DNA of 34,185 nt, from positions 1 through 34,185 of the forward strand of contig JAAZIX010000060.1 in the NCBI GenBank assembly GCA_012800655.1, in the 5' to 3' direction. Within the stretch, counting starts at the first letter, position 1. The number at the start of each line of letters is the position of its first letter. Positions 15,502-27,408 of this stretch are shown here, one piece after another. A program made the position numbers and the translations under genes. The stretch comes from Clostridiaceae bacterium. Lineage in GTDB: Bacteria > Bacillota > Clostridia > Saccharofermentanales > Fastidiosipilaceae. A model generated the notes under the pieces. It searched no databases and was not told where the DNA came from. It saw only the letters and a list, made by a program, of their open reading frames with translations.

Positions 15502-16151
15502 TGACGGAGTATAACGACAAACACGATGATTTGAACGAAGAGCTGAACTCGACGGATGCCGATCCGGTTTCCGCGGAGCCGGAAGCGGATCAGAATCTGA
15601 CTGCAGAAGCAAACGCAACCGAAGAGGTCGGCGAAACCGAACGTCCGGCGCGCACGGCGGCCGGTCGGGCAAAGCAGAAGGAACTTAGACAGCTTCGTGA
15701 TGAAGTGACAAAACTTACGGAACAGCTGGATGAGGCGCGGGACAGATATCTGCGTATATCGGCCGAGTACGAAAATTATCGCCGTCGCACGACGCAGGAG
15801 AAAGAGCGACTGTATGAAGATGCGGTATGCAAAGTGGCCAAGGTCTGGCTGTCGGTGCTGGACAATATGGAGAGGGCGGCGGAGGCGGCAGCGACGATTA
15901 CCTCGGAGGATGCGGTCGCTGTCGTGGCCGGAGTCGAAATGATTCAACGCCAAGCGACGGAAGTTATGAAGCGTCTAAATATAGAGGAAATCCCGGCACT
16001 GGGCGAGCAGTTCGACCCGATGTTGCATGAGGCGGTTTTGCAGGTAGATTCTCCCGAGCATGAGTCGCAGGAGATCGTGGAAGTTCTGGCCAAGGGATAC
16101 ATTAGCGGTGAACGTGTTATCCGACACAGCCGAGTAAAGGTTGCGCGGTAA
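15501..16151 (+). CDS. grpE: Nucleotide exchange factor GrpE
   Basis: Acidic N-terminus, coiled coil, RYLRISAEYENYRRRTTQEKERLYEDA, LGEQFDPMLHEAV; TAATG overlap with hrcA. Confidence 0.95.
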   Translation: MTEYNDKHDDLNEELNSTDADPVSAEPEADQNLTAEANATEEVGETERPARTAAGRAKQKELRQLRDEVTKLTEQLDEARDRYLRISAEYENYRRRTTQEKERLYEDAVCKVAKVWLSVLDNMERAAEAAATITSEDAVAVVAGVEMIQRQATEVMKRLNIEEIPALGEQFDPMLHEAVLQVDSPEHESQEIVEVLAKGYISGERVIRHSRVKVAR

Positions 16152-16201
16152 GCATATAAAAAGTAAGAAAGGCGGGCTTGGCCCGAATAGAGGAATTTAA
16201 T

Positions 16202-18052
16202 ATGGCAAAAGTAATAGGAATTGATTTAGGAACTACCAATTCATGTGTTGCGGTGATGGAGGGCGGTGAGCCGATAGTTATTCCGAATCCCGAAGGCAGT
16301 AGGACAACCCCCTCGGTAGTCGCTTTTTCCAAAGGCGGCGAGCGCTTGATCGGTCAGATCGCCAAGCGCCAGGCGGTAACAAACGTGGATCGCACGGTCC
16401 AGTCCATAAAGAGAGAGATGGGTTCGAGTTACCGCATAAAGATTGATAATCGAGAGTACTCACCTCAGGAGATCTCGGCAATGATTCTGCAGAAACTGAA
16501 ATCGGATGCCGAGGCATATTTAGGTGAGACTGTTACCCAGGCCGTTATTACCGTGCCGGCATATTTCAGTGATGCTCAACGTCAGGCAACCAAAGACGCC
16601 GGAAGAATAGCCGGTCTCGATGTGTTGCGTATTATCAACGAGCCGACGGCCGCTTCGCTGGCTTACGGTCTGGATAAAGAGCATGACCAGAAGATTTTGG
16701 TTTTTGACCTGGGCGGTGGAACATTTGACGTCTCGATTCTGGAAATCGGTGATGGTGTATTCGAGGTTCTTGCCACAAACGGAAACAATCGCTTGGGCGG
16801 TGATGACTTTGACAACCGGATCGTTGACTGGATCGTGGACAATTTTCGCAGAGAAAAAGGTATTGATTTGCGCCAGGATAAGATGGCGATGCAGCGCTTA
16901 AGAGATGCGGCGGAAAAGGCGAAAATAGAACTTTCCGGCGTCCAGAGCACAAGCATTAATCTTCCATATATAACCGCCGATGCGACGGGAACGCACCATT
17001 TGGACATGAGCCTAACCCGCGCCAAATTCGATGAGCTGACCGCCGATCTGGTTGAGAAGACCATGGTGCCTTTGCGTCAGGCGATGAGTGACGCCGGACT
17101 CAAAAAGAGTGATATTACGAAGATTCTTCTAGTCGGCGGATCCACACGTATTCCCGCGGTTCAAAATGCGGTTAAGGATTATTTCGGGCAGGAACCCTTT
17201 AAGGGAATCAATCCGGATGAATGCGTCGCCATAGGAGCAGCCATTCAGGCCGCCGTCCTGACCGGTGAGGTCAAAGGACTAGTCTTGCTGGATGTCACTC
17301 CCTTGTCGCTCGGTGTCGAGACCATGGGCGGAGTATTCTCGCGCATTATTGAGCGCAATACGACAATCCCGACCAAAAAGAGCCAAATCTACTCCACGGC
17401 CGCCGACGGGCAGACACAGGTGGATATTCATGTTCTACAAGGTGAGCGAGAACTTAGCCGCTACAACAAGACTCTGGGCAAGTTCATTCTGGACGGAATT
17501 GCTCCGGCACCGCGTGGAATTCCACAGATCGAGGTTACTTTCGATATTGACGCAAACGGCATCGTCCATGTTTCGGCGAAGGATTTGGGCACGGGACGCG
17601 AACAGAACATTACGATTACCGCTTCGACAAACCTCAGCAAAGAGGATATCGAACGTGCGGTACGCGAAGCCGAGGAGTTCGCCGAGGAGGACAAACGTCG
17701 CAAAGAAGAGGTTGAGCTGTTCAACGATGCCGAATCGATGATTTATACCGCTGAGAAGACTCTAAAGGATCTGGGAGATAAAATCACCGACAGTGAGCGT
17801 GAAGAGATCGAGAGGCTGATTGAACGCCTGAAGAGCAGTAAAGCAGCAGGGAACACGGATGAGGTAAAGGCCGATATGGAGGAACTCCAAAAGGCCGTTT
17901 ACGCTCAGGCAACGAAGATGTATGAGCAAGCTGCCGCCGATCACCAGCATACGGATCCGAACGCTCATGCAGAGAACGACGATTATATGCGCCCGGATGA
18001 TCCTCCGACCGGCGGCGGAACCTACGAAGCCGATTTTGAGGAGAAGGAATAG
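16202..18052 (+). CDS. dnaK: Molecular chaperone DnaK (Hsp70)
   Basis: [24 protein letters not shown]; full Hsp70 motifs. True start ATG 16202 (SD agagga), not 16178. Confidence 0.98.
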   Translation: MAKVIGIDLGTTNSCVAVMEGGEPIVIPNPEGSRTTPSVVAFSKGGERLIGQIAKRQAVTNVDRTVQSIKREMGSSYRIKIDNREYSPQEISAMILQKLKSDAEAYLGETVTQAVITVPAYFSDAQRQATKDAGRIAGLDVLRIINEPTAASLAYGLDKEHDQKILVFDLGGGTFDVSILEIGDGVFEVLATNGNNRLGGDDFDNRIVDWIVDNFRREKGIDLRQDKMAMQRLRDAAEKAKIELSGVQSTSINLPYITADATGTHHLDMSLTRAKFDELTADLVEKTMVPLRQAMSDAGLKKSDITKILLVGGSTRIPAVQNAVKDYFGQEPFKGINPDECVAIGAAIQAAVLTGEVKGLVLLDVTPLSLGVETMGGVFSRIIERNTTIPTKKSQIYSTAADGQTQVDIHVLQGERELSRYNKTLGKFILDGIAPAPRGIPQIEVTFDIDANGIVHVSAKDLGTGREQNITITASTNLSKEDIERAVREAEEFAEEDKRRKEEVELFNDAESMIYTAEKTLKDLGDKITDSEREEIERLIERLKSSKAAGNTDEVKADMEELQKAVYAQATKMYEQAAADHQHTDPNAHAENDDYMRPDDPPTGGGTYEADFEEKE

Positions 18053-18054
18053 AT

Positions 18055-18135
18055 TTGAGCCTAGCTCTACCGAGCCCTGCTCAAGCCGGGTAAATTGTGT
18101 TGTGAGACAAGGGCGCCCAACCGCGCCTTTGTCTC
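18055..18135 (+). other. Two consecutive stem-loops in the dnaK-dnaJ intergenic RNA
   Basis: TTGAGC...GCTCAA (18055-18084, with nested GCTC/GAGC) and GAGACAAGGGCGC-ccaacc-GCGCCTTTGTCTC (18104-18135, 13 bp with one G-U). Confidence 0.7.
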
Positions 18136-18153
18136 AGTTTTAGTGAGGATAGC

Positions 18154-19290
18154 ATGGCAGAAAAGAAGGATTATTACGAAATACTCGGAGTTCAAAGATC
18201 GGCCACCGAGGATGACATTAAGTCGGCCTATCGCAAAAAGGCAAAAAAATATCACCCCGACTTAAATCCGGGTGATAAGGACGCCGAAGCGCATTTCAAA
18301 CAGATAAATGAAGCCTATGCGGTATTGAGCGATCCCGAAAAGCGCTCGGTATATGATCGTTACGGCAGCGACGGACTGAATGCGCAGGGTTTTGACCCGT
18401 CATCCTTTAACATTAATTTTGATGATATTTTGGGCTCTTTCTTCGGCGGTTTCGGTGGCTTCGGTCGCGCCGCCTCGCCTAATGCTCCGCAACGGGGCAG
18501 TGATCTGCGCTATCGCATGCGTCTGGATTTTATGGACGCCGCATTCGGAACGTCAAGAGACATAAGTGTGACCAAAGATGATTATTGCGATGCTTGTGAG
18601 GGAACCGGCGCGGCACCCGGAACAAGAGTCGAGACATGTCCAACCTGTAAGGGTAGCGGGCAGGTCCATGAAACTCGCCAGACTATGATCGGACAGATGA
18701 TGACATCACAGCCCTGCTATGCCTGTCATGGAACCGGAAAAAAGATAGACCATCCCTGTTCAATCTGCCGCGGCGCAGGAAAGTATCGACAGACTAAAAC
18801 TCTGACCGTGAAAATACCGGCCGGAATTGACCACGGTGAAATGCTGACCCTACGAGGAGAGGGAGAAGCCGGAGAAAACGGCGGTCCTCCGGGAGATCTC
18901 TATATCGAGATAATTTTGCAGCCGCACCAGATATTTAAACGGCGCGGCAGTGATACTTTTTGTGAATTGCCGATAACCTTTGCTCAAGCAGCGTTGGGTG
19001 CCGATATTGAGGTTCCGACAATTGACGGAGCTGTCACATACAGTATACCGGAAGGTTCGCAGAACGGCGATCAGATCAAGTTGCGTGGAAAGGGAATTCC
19101 AAGAATTAATCGTAGCGGTCAGAGGGGCGATCATATCTGTACTTTGAGAATCGAAGTGCCGCGACGCCTAAATGAGAAGCAAAAACAACTGTTACGGGAT
19201 TTTGATGATTCATGCGGTGATCCCAACTACAAAGAACGAGTTAGTTTTTTTGAAAGGATAAAGAATTTTATCACAAACCGTGAGCGCTGA
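18154..19290 (+). CDS. dnaJ: Chaperone DnaJ
   Basis: J-domain with HPD, G/F region, four CxxCxGxG-type zinc repeats, C-terminal substrate-binding domain. Confidence 0.97.
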   Translation: MAEKKDYYEILGVQRSATEDDIKSAYRKKAKKYHPDLNPGDKDAEAHFKQINEAYAVLSDPEKRSVYDRYGSDGLNAQGFDPSSFNINFDDILGSFFGGFGGFGRAASPNAPQRGSDLRYRMRLDFMDAAFGTSRDISVTKDDYCDACEGTGAAPGTRVETCPTCKGSGQVHETRQTMIGQMMTSQPCYACHGTGKKIDHPCSICRGAGKYRQTKTLTVKIPAGIDHGEMLTLRGEGEAGENGGPPGDLYIEIILQPHQIFKRRGSDTFCELPITFAQAALGADIEVPTIDGAVTYSIPEGSQNGDQIKLRGKGIPRINRSGQRGDHICTLRIEVPRRLNEKQKQLLRDFDDSCGDPNYKERVSFFERIKNFITNRER

Positions 19291-19336
19291 TTTTTGATTG
19301 ACGGAAGCTCCTCTCCTACTCTGCCAAGGGAATTTA

Positions 19337-19345
19337 TGGTAGAAT
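19337..19345 (+). promoter_or_regulatory. Predicted extended -10 (TGgTAGAAT) of the glg operon
   Basis: TGGTAGAAT about 39 nt upstream of the glgB GTG, followed by SD aaaggagag. Confidence 0.5.
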
Positions 19346-19383
19346 TACGGTGTAACCGCAGAGTAAAATAGAAAGGAGAGGCT

Positions 19384-21318
19384 GTGACCTGTTTACCTTG
19401 TGAAATCGATCAAGTCGCCACCTATCTCTTTAATCGTGGTGAAAACATTCAAGCATACAATCTATTAGGGGCATTTCCGGAGCACAACGGGGTAAAGTTT
19501 GTGGTTTGGGCGCCTCGAGCGCTTTCCGTTGCCGTAAGCGGCGACTTTAACGGCTGGCCGGAAGGCGAGTCGGCTCGGGATCATTTATATAAAGTCGGCA
19601 GTAGCGGACTATGGGGCGGTTTTATTCCAGAGGCAAGGGTCGGGCAATGCTATAAATATGTTGTCCGGGGCGCCACGGGCACTTATGTGATGAAAGCGGA
19701 TCCGTTTGCGCGGTCAACGGAATTGCGTCCGGCCACGGCCTCAATCGTCAGTGCAGCTTCCGAATACTGCTGGGGCGATCAGGAATGGCTGATTCGGCGT
19801 CCGGCGGCGCGGGCCAACAATTATCCGCTGAATATTTATGAGGTGCATGTGGGCTCATGGCGCCGCAAACCGAACGGCGAGTTACTTAATTGGCGGGAAT
19901 TCGGAGAACGGTTGGCGGCATATGTACGGGACATGGGATACACTCATGTCGAATTGTTACCGATAATGGAGCATCCGTTGGACGCTTCTTGGGGCTATCA
20001 GGTGAGCGGCTTTTTTGCTCCGACGGCGCGCTTCGGGAAGCCGGACGATCTGCGGTACTGTATAGATCATTTACATCAAAACGGCATCGGCGTTATTTTA
20101 GATTGGGTACCGGCACATTTTCCGAGAGATCTCTTTGCCCTATATTGTTTTGACGGCCTGCCGTTGTATGAGCACAGCGATAAACGCCTGCGGGAACAGG
20201 ATAATTGGGGTACGCTTATATTTGATTACGACCGTTCCGAAGTGCGCTCGTTCCTAATGTCGAGCGCATTTTATTGGATCGAGGAATTCCATGCCGACGG
20301 CTTCCGCTTTGATGCGGTATCAGTCATGTTGTACAACAATTACGGAGAGGACAGCTTTGTCCCGAATATTGAGGGCGGTCGTGAAAACTTGGGGGCTATC
20401 AAGTTCATCCGTGAGCTCAATGAGCGAATAGAGAAGAAACATCCGCAGGTTATCCTTTGTGCCGAAGAAGCAACTGTTTGGCAGGATTTGACCAAACCGG
20501 TTTCCGAAGGAGGACTGGGCTTTCACTATAAGTGGGATATGGGCTGGATGCACGATACGCTCGATTATTTCAGCACGGATCATTTTTATCGACCCAAAAT
20601 ACATAATAAGATCAGCTTTGCGATGTCTTATGCCTTCTCGGAACGTTTTATCAAGCCTCTCTCCCATGATGAGGTAGTGCACGGTAAACGTTCACTTCTG
20701 GATCGCATGCCGGGCGATTACTGGCGGCGTTTTGCCGGCCTTAGATTGCTCTATCTTTATATGATTTCCCACCCCGGCGGTAAGCTCCTGTTTATGGGTG
20801 CCGAGTTCGGTCAATTCATCGAGTGGCGCTACTACGAGGAACTCGAATGGTTTATGCTTGACTTTGACAAGCACAGGGAGCTCCATGATTTTGTTCGTCG
20901 CCTGAATTATCTTTACAAAAATTATCCGATGTTTTATGAAGTCGACAACAACTGGGAGGGGTTTTCCTGGATCAATCCGGATGATGCCGACAATGCGGTC
21001 TATTCGTACTGGCGCCGCGACAGCAGTGGAAACTATCTGATTTTTCTACTTAATATGATTCCCAGACCGCTGAAGAATTATGTGGTCGGAGTCCCCGAGG
21101 CGGGCTCATATTCCGTCCTACTGGATACCGATGCGGCCCAATGGGGCGGGAGCGGGTGGCTGTCGAGAAATGAAGTCCCGCAAAAAGAGGTGAACACAAG
21201 TGCTAATCTCGTATATAATACGGATGAGATGGCTTGGAACGGTTATGCCCGCTCATTGACGCTGGATCTGCCTCCTTTAGCGGGATTGATATTGAAAATT
21301 GATAAACAGAAAGGTTAA
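19384..21318 (+). CDS. glgB: 1,4-alpha-glucan branching enzyme GlgB
   Basis: [34 protein letters not shown] start with SD. Confidence 0.95.
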   Translation: MTCLPCEIDQVATYLFNRGENIQAYNLLGAFPEHNGVKFVVWAPRALSVAVSGDFNGWPEGESARDHLYKVGSSGLWGGFIPEARVGQCYKYVVRGATGTYVMKADPFARSTELRPATASIVSAASEYCWGDQEWLIRRPAARANNYPLNIYEVHVGSWRRKPNGELLNWREFGERLAAYVRDMGYTHVELLPIMEHPLDASWGYQVSGFFAPTARFGKPDDLRYCIDHLHQNGIGVILDWVPAHFPRDLFALYCFDGLPLYEHSDKRLREQDNWGTLIFDYDRSEVRSFLMSSAFYWIEEFHADGFRFDAVSVMLYNNYGEDSFVPNIEGGRENLGAIKFIRELNERIEKKHPQVILCAEEATVWQDLTKPVSEGGLGFHYKWDMGWMHDTLDYFSTDHFYRPKIHNKISFAMSYAFSERFIKPLSHDEVVHGKRSLLDRMPGDYWRRFAGLRLLYLYMISHPGGKLLFMGAEFGQFIEWRYYEELEWFMLDFDKHRELHDFVRRLNYLYKNYPMFYEVDNNWEGFSWINPDDADNAVYSYWRRDSSGNYLIFLLNMIPRPLKNYVVGVPEAGSYSVLLDTDAAQWGGSGWLSRNEVPQKEVNTSANLVYNTDEMAWNGYARSLTLDLPPLAGLILKIDKQKG

Positions 21319-22628
21319 TGCAAATGTCTGAGAAGAGGGTAGTAGCGATGATTTTGGCGGGTGGTCAGGGATCGCGCCTGGGAGTGTTGACCGGTCAGAT
21401 GGCAAAGCCGGTCGTACCGTTCGGTAGCAGATATCGTATCATCGATTTCGCTCTGAGTAATTGTACGAATTCCGAGATCAATACCGTCGGTGTGTTGACT
21501 CAGTACCAGCCTTTGGCACTGAACACTTATGTTGGTAACGGCCATCCCTGGGATCTCGACCTTAGCAACGGCGGTGCCTTTATACTACCGCCATATATGC
21601 GTAGCGGTTCGAGCGACTGGTATCGCAATACTGCAGATGCCATCTATCAAAATATCGATTTTATTGACAGCTTTGATCCGGAATATGTCCTAGTTCTTTC
21701 CGGCGACCACATATATAAAATGAATTACGCACGCTTGCTCCAGCATCACATCACTAAGGAGGCCGATGCGACAATCGCCGTTATAGAGGTGCCTTGGGAG
21801 GAAACCAGCCGCTTCGGCATTATGAATACCGATGATGCGGATCGTATTGTAGAATTCGAGGAAAAACCCGCTAACGCCAAGAGCAATCTTGCTTCAATGG
21901 GCATTTATGCTTTCCGTTGGGATTCACTTCTGAAATACCTGCTTCTTGACAACCGCGACGATACGTCATCGCATGACTTTGGGCGCGACGTGATCCCCCG
22001 TATGCTGAACGAAGGGTGTGGAATGTATGCATATCGCTTTGACGGGTATTGGAAGGATGTCGGAACCGTCTATAGTTTGTGGGAAGCAAATATGGACATC
22101 CTTGATCGCCCGGCTGAAATAGGTCTGGTTGACCCGAACTGGAGAATATACAGTCGCAATCCCGTGAAACCGGCACATTTTATCGCCGCCGGGAGTAAAG
22201 TTATTAATAGTAGTATGACTGACGGTGCGGAGGTATTCGGTACTTTGAACCATTCAATACTTTCCCACAGTGTCAGAATTGAGGCAGGGGCGGAAGTTGT
22301 CGACTCGGTTTTGATGCCGGGTGCGGTGGTGAAGTCGGGTGCGAAACTGAATAAGGTAATCGTCGGGATGTATACGATTGTGGGGGAAGGTTGTGAGATC
22401 GGGCTCCATGAAGATCCTGACGACTATTACCTGAACACCAAGCTTTGCACCGGAGGGGTTACTGTCTTAAACCACGGTCTGACAATTGCACCAAATACCA
22501 AAATTGCCGCCAATTGTATGGTCGCGGATTTCCGGGATCGAGGCGGACCGGATAACGCGATAAACAGCTATAGAATATGGTCTCAGACCGGTGGCACGCC
22601 TTTGCGAGATCTATCGGTATATGCTTGA
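21318..22628 (+). CDS. glgC: Glucose-1-phosphate adenylyltransferase GlgC
   Basis: [50 protein letters not shown]. Start could also be ATG 21324. Confidence 0.95.
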   Translation: MQMSEKRVVAMILAGGQGSRLGVLTGQMAKPVVPFGSRYRIIDFALSNCTNSEINTVGVLTQYQPLALNTYVGNGHPWDLDLSNGGAFILPPYMRSGSSDWYRNTADAIYQNIDFIDSFDPEYVLVLSGDHIYKMNYARLLQHHITKEADATIAVIEVPWEETSRFGIMNTDDADRIVEFEEKPANAKSNLASMGIYAFRWDSLLKYLLLDNRDDTSSHDFGRDVIPRMLNEGCGMYAYRFDGYWKDVGTVYSLWEANMDILDRPAEIGLVDPNWRIYSRNPVKPAHFIAAGSKVINSSMTDGAEVFGTLNHSILSHSVRIEAGAEVVDSVLMPGAVVKSGAKLNKVIVGMYTIVGEGCEIGLHEDPDDYYLNTKLCTGGVTVLNHGLTIAPNTKIAANCMVADFRDRGGPDNAINSYRIWSQTGGTPLRDLSVYA

Positions 22629-22658
22629 GAGGAAGAGTACGGAACGGAGAGAAAAAAA

Positions 22659-23774
22659 ATGAATATTGATGCAACAGGATTGATTTTTGCTGATGACAGT
22701 CGGGTTCAATTAGGTGAACTGACTCGCAATCGTGCTCTGGCTGCGGTTCCTTTCGGCGGACGCTACAGAATTATCGATTTTATGCTCTCTAACATGGTGA
22801 ATTCGGGAATGCCGCAGGTAGGAGTCTCGACCGTAAATAAATATCGCTCACTCATGGATCATCTGGGTACTGGCGGAGCCTGGGATTTGGACCACAAGAC
22901 ACGTGGTTTGCAGCTACTGCCCCCTTTCGTTGCTTCGGACATACAGCATGATAGGAGCGCCTCATGTGATTTGTCCGGTATACTTTTCCACTTGCGGGCC
23001 CTAAAGCGAAAGTATGTGGTAGTAGCCGGGAGCGCCGCTATTTTAAACACAACCTTCAACAGTGCTCTGGAGGAGCATATCGACTCGGGTGCCGACATCA
23101 CCGTTTTCTACAATCGCGACGAAGACAGCACTCATGCGGCACGCCTGTTCCTTATTTTAGACAGTGAGGAGCGTGCGAAAGGTCTTTCTGAGACCCCTGA
23201 AAGCGGTAAATCCGTAGCCTGCTCCCTGGATGTTTTGATAATGACTCGGGAATTGCTTATTCATCTGGCCGAGGAACTTATGAGTCGGGATATTTTCAGC
23301 ATTGATGTGGCCGGTCTATTGTCCATATACTACGATACCTATATCGTGCGCGGTAGGGAATACACCGGCTCTGTCCTGCGCGTGGACTCGATTGAGGCCT
23401 ACTTTAACAGTACGCTGGCATCACTGACTGATCCGCTTCGCTCCGCAATTTATAATCCGCCCAATCCGATCTTTACGAAAATAAAGGACGAAGCGCCGAC
23501 CTATTATACGGATACGGCGCAGGCCAGTAACTGCCTGGTTTCGGACGGTTGTTATATTGAGGGTGAATTAGAAAATTCCCTAGTTTTCCGTAATGTGACA
23601 ATTGGTGTGGGAAGCAGATTAAAGAACTGTATAATCGGTCAAAACTCGATTGTTTCCGAGGAATGTGAACTGGAGAACGTCATTTTGGATAAAAACTGTT
23701 TGGTTCGTCCCGGAATCAAAATGAAGGGAAGGGCCACCGGTCCGCGAGTAATCACAAAGGGGGCAATTATATGA
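22659..23774 (+). CDS. glgD: Glucose-1-phosphate adenylyltransferase-like subunit GlgD
   Basis: GlgC-like fold lacking the GGxGxR nucleotide loop; FGGRYRIIDFMLSNMVNSG; located between glgC and glgA. Confidence 0.93.
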   Translation: MNIDATGLIFADDSRVQLGELTRNRALAAVPFGGRYRIIDFMLSNMVNSGMPQVGVSTVNKYRSLMDHLGTGGAWDLDHKTRGLQLLPPFVASDIQHDRSASCDLSGILFHLRALKRKYVVVAGSAAILNTTFNSALEEHIDSGADITVFYNRDEDSTHAARLFLILDSEERAKGLSETPESGKSVACSLDVLIMTRELLIHLAEELMSRDIFSIDVAGLLSIYYDTYIVRGREYTGSVLRVDSIEAYFNSTLASLTDPLRSAIYNPPNPIFTKIKDEAPTYYTDTAQASNCLVSDGCYIEGELENSLVFRNVTIGVGSRLKNCIIGQNSIVSEECELENVILDKNCLVRPGIKMKGRATGPRVITKGAII

Positions 23775-25252
23775 GCAAGATCAAAGTACTAATGGTGGCC
23801 AGCGAGGTCGGCCCTTTTGCCAAAACCGGAGGACTTGCCGACGTAACGGCAGTATTACCGGGTGTGCTGAATCAGCATCAGTGCGAAGTAAGAGTGATTA
23901 TGCCACTTTATCGCCGTATTAAGCAGCGTTACGAGGATCAGCTCAAGTTCATTCGCTGGACAATGGTTAAAATGGGCTGGCGCTCAATGTACAGCGGCCT
24001 TTTCAGTTTCCGCACCGGCGGAGTTACCTACTATTTTATCGACAATGAATATTACTTCGGACACGACAAAATTTATCTCGAATACTCCTTCGATATTGAA
24101 CGCTTCTGTTTCTTCCAGCGGGCTGTGCTCGATGCTTTGGGCGAGCCGATGGACTTTGAGCCGGATATCATTCACTGTCATGACTGGCAGACCGGTCTGA
24201 TTCCCTGTCTTCTCGAAGCCCATTATTTCCCTTACGGTTATCATCGACATGTTAAAACTGTATATACCATTCATAATCTGAAGTATCAGGGAATTCACGG
24301 GGTGGAGCGTATTGCCGATCTGTGCGATATGCCGGCGCGTTTTTTGACCGAATATGGGATATTAAAGGATGGCGTTCCCAATCTTATGAAGGCGGGAATT
24401 GTCTATAGTCAGGCTGTCACCACCGTTTCACCTTCTTATGCCGAGGAGATTTTAACGCCGTATTACGGTGAAGGGTTGGACGGAGTCCTGCGCAGTTTCA
24501 GCTATAAATTAACAGGAATCATGAACGGAATAGATCGTGACCTGTATAATCCGCAGACCGACAGAAATATCCCCCTTAATTATGACCTGACGAATTGGGC
24601 AAAGGGAAAAGCAGCCGCCAAGAAAGCTCTGCTTAAACGGGTTAATTTGCCGTCTGACGGGAAGCTACCGTTAATCGGCATGGTTTCACGTTTGGTTGAT
24701 CAAAAGGGGTTGGATCTGCTATTGAGAATTATCGATGAGTTGCTGGCCTACGGCTGTCAAATGGTTATTCTCGGAACCGGTGACGAATTTTATGCAAATC
24801 AGCTACAAATGGTTGCGCAGAGACACCCCGAACTATTAGCGCCCTGTATTTACTTCGACAGTCAGTTAGCTAATAAAATATATGCTGCTGCCGACCTTTT
24901 CCTCATGCCTTCATTGTTCGAACCGTGCGGCCTCTCACAAATGATTGCCATGCGTTACGGAACTTTACCGATTGTGCGTGAGACCGGCGGTCTGCGTGAT
25001 TCCGTGACACCCTACAATAAATACGACGGTAGCGGCAATGGTTTCTCCTTTGCCAACATCAATGCCCATGAGTTACTTTACACTACCAAGGCGGCAATTG
25101 ACCTCTGGAAGGAACGTTCGACAAATCCGGCCTGGAATACTTTGATTGAAAATGCCATGACAGCCGACTTCGGCTGGGATAATGCCGCTGAAGAATACCT
25201 TAAGGTATATAAGAAAGTTTTGGGGACACAGAAAGAGATACCGGTTGATTAA
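23771..25252 (+). CDS. glgA: Glycogen synthase GlgA (GT5)
   Basis: KVLMVASEVGPFAKTGGLADV; DIIHCHDWQTGL; FEPCGLSQMIAMRYGT. Confidence 0.96.
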   Translation: MSKIKVLMVASEVGPFAKTGGLADVTAVLPGVLNQHQCEVRVIMPLYRRIKQRYEDQLKFIRWTMVKMGWRSMYSGLFSFRTGGVTYYFIDNEYYFGHDKIYLEYSFDIERFCFFQRAVLDALGEPMDFEPDIIHCHDWQTGLIPCLLEAHYFPYGYHRHVKTVYTIHNLKYQGIHGVERIADLCDMPARFLTEYGILKDGVPNLMKAGIVYSQAVTTVSPSYAEEILTPYYGEGLDGVLRSFSYKLTGIMNGIDRDLYNPQTDRNIPLNYDLTNWAKGKAAAKKALLKRVNLPSDGKLPLIGMVSRLVDQKGLDLLLRIIDELLAYGCQMVILGTGDEFYANQLQMVAQRHPELLAPCIYFDSQLANKIYAAADLFLMPSLFEPCGLSQMIAMRYGTLPIVRETGGLRDSVTPYNKYDGSGNGFSFANINAHELLYTTKAAIDLWKERSTNPAWNTLIENAMTADFGWDNAAEEYLKVYKKVLGTQKEIPVD

Positions 25253-27357
25253 TGACCGAATTTGAACATGATATGTATAGTCCGGTCTATCGGTTACCGC
25301 GGGGTGCCCAACAGACCGGAAGCAGAGTTAGGTTCGCTTTAGGAGTACGCTCCGAGCGCCAAACTATTGAATCGGTTTATTTGTGCTTCAGTTGGGGGCT
25401 GTACAGCTTCAGTACGGATAGCCGTCGGATGTTGCCTATGCAGCATAGTGATGGTATGTATGCGGTTGTTCAAACTTTACCCAGTGAACCGGGACTGTTT
25501 TTCTACTGGTTTAAGATTAATTTTACGGATGGGCATGTCGAGTGGTGTGTAAGACATCATGAGAATTTACGGAAAGGTGTATCCTCTTCAGTTCCTCCGT
25601 CGACACCGGATTGCGCATTTATTAACGGATCGCCCGTTGCCCACAAAGCCGGACCGGATCCTTCGAGAGATTTACGGGCTTTCAGAATTACAATTTACGA
25701 TCGTGATTTCCGCACGCCCGACTGGTTTAAGTCTGCCGTGGTTTATCAGGTTTTCCCGGACCGTTATGCCCGCTCAGAGAACTTTGATATAGAGCGACTT
25801 AAAAGTGAATTTAATCGTCCGGGTCGAATTTGGCACGACAGTTGGGATGAAGAGGTCGACTGGGAGGGAAGGGACGGCGCTCCGTATACCGCCTCCGACT
25901 TTTTCGGCGGTAGTTTACAGGGGATCACGGATGAGCTGGATCGACTTGCCGCTCTGGGTATTACTTGTATTTACCTAAATCCTATCTGTGTATCGCCGTC
26001 CAACCATCGTTATGACACTGAGGACTATTTTCTGGTAGATCCAATTCTCGGAACTTTGGAAGATTTCCGCATCTTATGTGCCGAGGCATCATGGCGTTCA
26101 ATCCGGATCATTCTGGATGGCGTCTTTAACCATACCGGTGCCGATAGCAAGTACTTCAATCGTGAAGGTCGCTATGAACAGCCGGGTGCCTGGCAGGATC
26201 GAACTGAAGGAGCTTATTCGCCATATACAGACTGGTATACATTTTTCACTGACAAAGACGAACTGTGTTATGACTCATGGTGGGGCTTCGAAAACTTGCC
26301 GGCGGTACGTAAACATAGTCTGGATTTTCAGGAATTTATCGCCGGTCCGGACGGAGTCGTTGAGTTTTGGTTGCGACAAGGCGCTTCCGGTTGGCGACTG
26401 GATGTTTCCGACGAGCTGTCAGACAGCTTTATTCGTAAGATCAGAAAGCGGATTAAGCAGGTGAAGCCTGACGCCGTACTGATCGGTGAGGTGTGGGAAG
26501 ATGCTTCCTGCAAGCACAGTTATGGAAGTTTTCGCGACTTTGCTTTAGGTCGTACACATGACTCGGTAATGGGTTATCTGTTTCGAGATGCCGTTTTGAG
26601 TTTTCTGAGCGGTCGCTCCGACGGTGCTCACCTGGAATCAGCCTTATTGGCACAATATGACCATTATCCGCCTGAGTTTCTGTGCGCCACGATGAATCTG
26701 CTCGGTAGCCATGATGTGTCCCGCCTACTCAACGAGTTGTCGGGTCGGGAAATGCCCGATCAACGCTGTGAACAGGCCGAGGTTGAACTTACAGACCAGG
26801 AACGTGTCTTGGCAATGCGCAGGGCTGCGATGGCCTTTACAATACTTATGGCGTATCCGGGGGCACCTTGTATCTATTATGGTGATGAGTATGGGCTTGA
26901 GGGTTGCCGCGATCCTTTCAATCGACGCACTTTACCGGTTGATCGGGAAGAAGGTCCTCTCTATAAATTATTAAGCGAACTGATTGCCTGTCGCCATCGA
27001 AACGGCGTATTGCGTACAGGAACATTTCATGTCATATGGTCACAAAATGATGTCCTTGTCGGTATACGCAACGGTCACGAAGATACGGATATGTTTGGTC
27101 AACCCTATACCGGTTCGCGCGGAGCAGTTATTCTGCTTAATCGGGGAGATGCAGACTGGGAGGTTCCGGAACTGATAATTGAGATAGCGATTCATGCCGC
27201 CTTTGACGGCTTTGCCCCGGATGAATGGCGACAAGTCGGATCCTGGTCGCTTCCGGCCTGCTCGGCCGCTCTGGTTCTGTCGAATCAATCAATCTTGACT
27301 GATGATTATTTTCCTCAGCTTGTCCCGACACCTCTTGTTAACGAAAGTGAAATTTGA
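25252..27357 (+). CDS. GH13 alpha-amylase family hydrolase (neopullulanase/maltodextrinase-like)
   Basis: VVYQVFPDRYARS, ILDGVFNHTG, WRLDVSDE, LIGEVWED, LLGSHDVSR; N-terminal beta-domain; overlaps the glgA stop. Confidence 0.9.
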   Translation: MTEFEHDMYSPVYRLPRGAQQTGSRVRFALGVRSERQTIESVYLCFSWGLYSFSTDSRRMLPMQHSDGMYAVVQTLPSEPGLFFYWFKINFTDGHVEWCVRHHENLRKGVSSSVPPSTPDCAFINGSPVAHKAGPDPSRDLRAFRITIYDRDFRTPDWFKSAVVYQVFPDRYARSENFDIERLKSEFNRPGRIWHDSWDEEVDWEGRDGAPYTASDFFGGSLQGITDELDRLAALGITCIYLNPICVSPSNHRYDTEDYFLVDPILGTLEDFRILCAEASWRSIRIILDGVFNHTGADSKYFNREGRYEQPGAWQDRTEGAYSPYTDWYTFFTDKDELCYDSWWGFENLPAVRKHSLDFQEFIAGPDGVVEFWLRQGASGWRLDVSDELSDSFIRKIRKRIKQVKPDAVLIGEVWEDASCKHSYGSFRDFALGRTHDSVMGYLFRDAVLSFLSGRSDGAHLESALLAQYDHYPPEFLCATMNLLGSHDVSRLLNELSGREMPDQRCEQAEVELTDQERVLAMRRAAMAFTILMAYPGAPCIYYGDEYGLEGCRDPFNRRTLPVDREEGPLYKLLSELIACRHRNGVLRTGTFHVIWSQNDVLVGIRNGHEDTDMFGQPYTGSRGAVILLNRGDADWEVPELIIEIAIHAAFDGFAPDEWRQVGSWSLPACSAALVLSNQSILTDDYFPQLVPTPLVNESEI

Positions 27358-27408
27358 GCACGGAACTTGTCCCGGATCTCTCGTAGACTGGATAGAAGCG
27401 ACAAAGAC

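Noticed and set aside
15432-15953. Minus-strand 173-aa ORF opposite grpE
   Set aside because: Antisense to grpE; reverse-complement shadow.
16171-16195. CGGGC-TTG-GCCCG hairpin just before the dnaK SD as a thermosensor
   Set aside because: Only 5 bp and it does not sequester the SD or start codon; too weak to claim.
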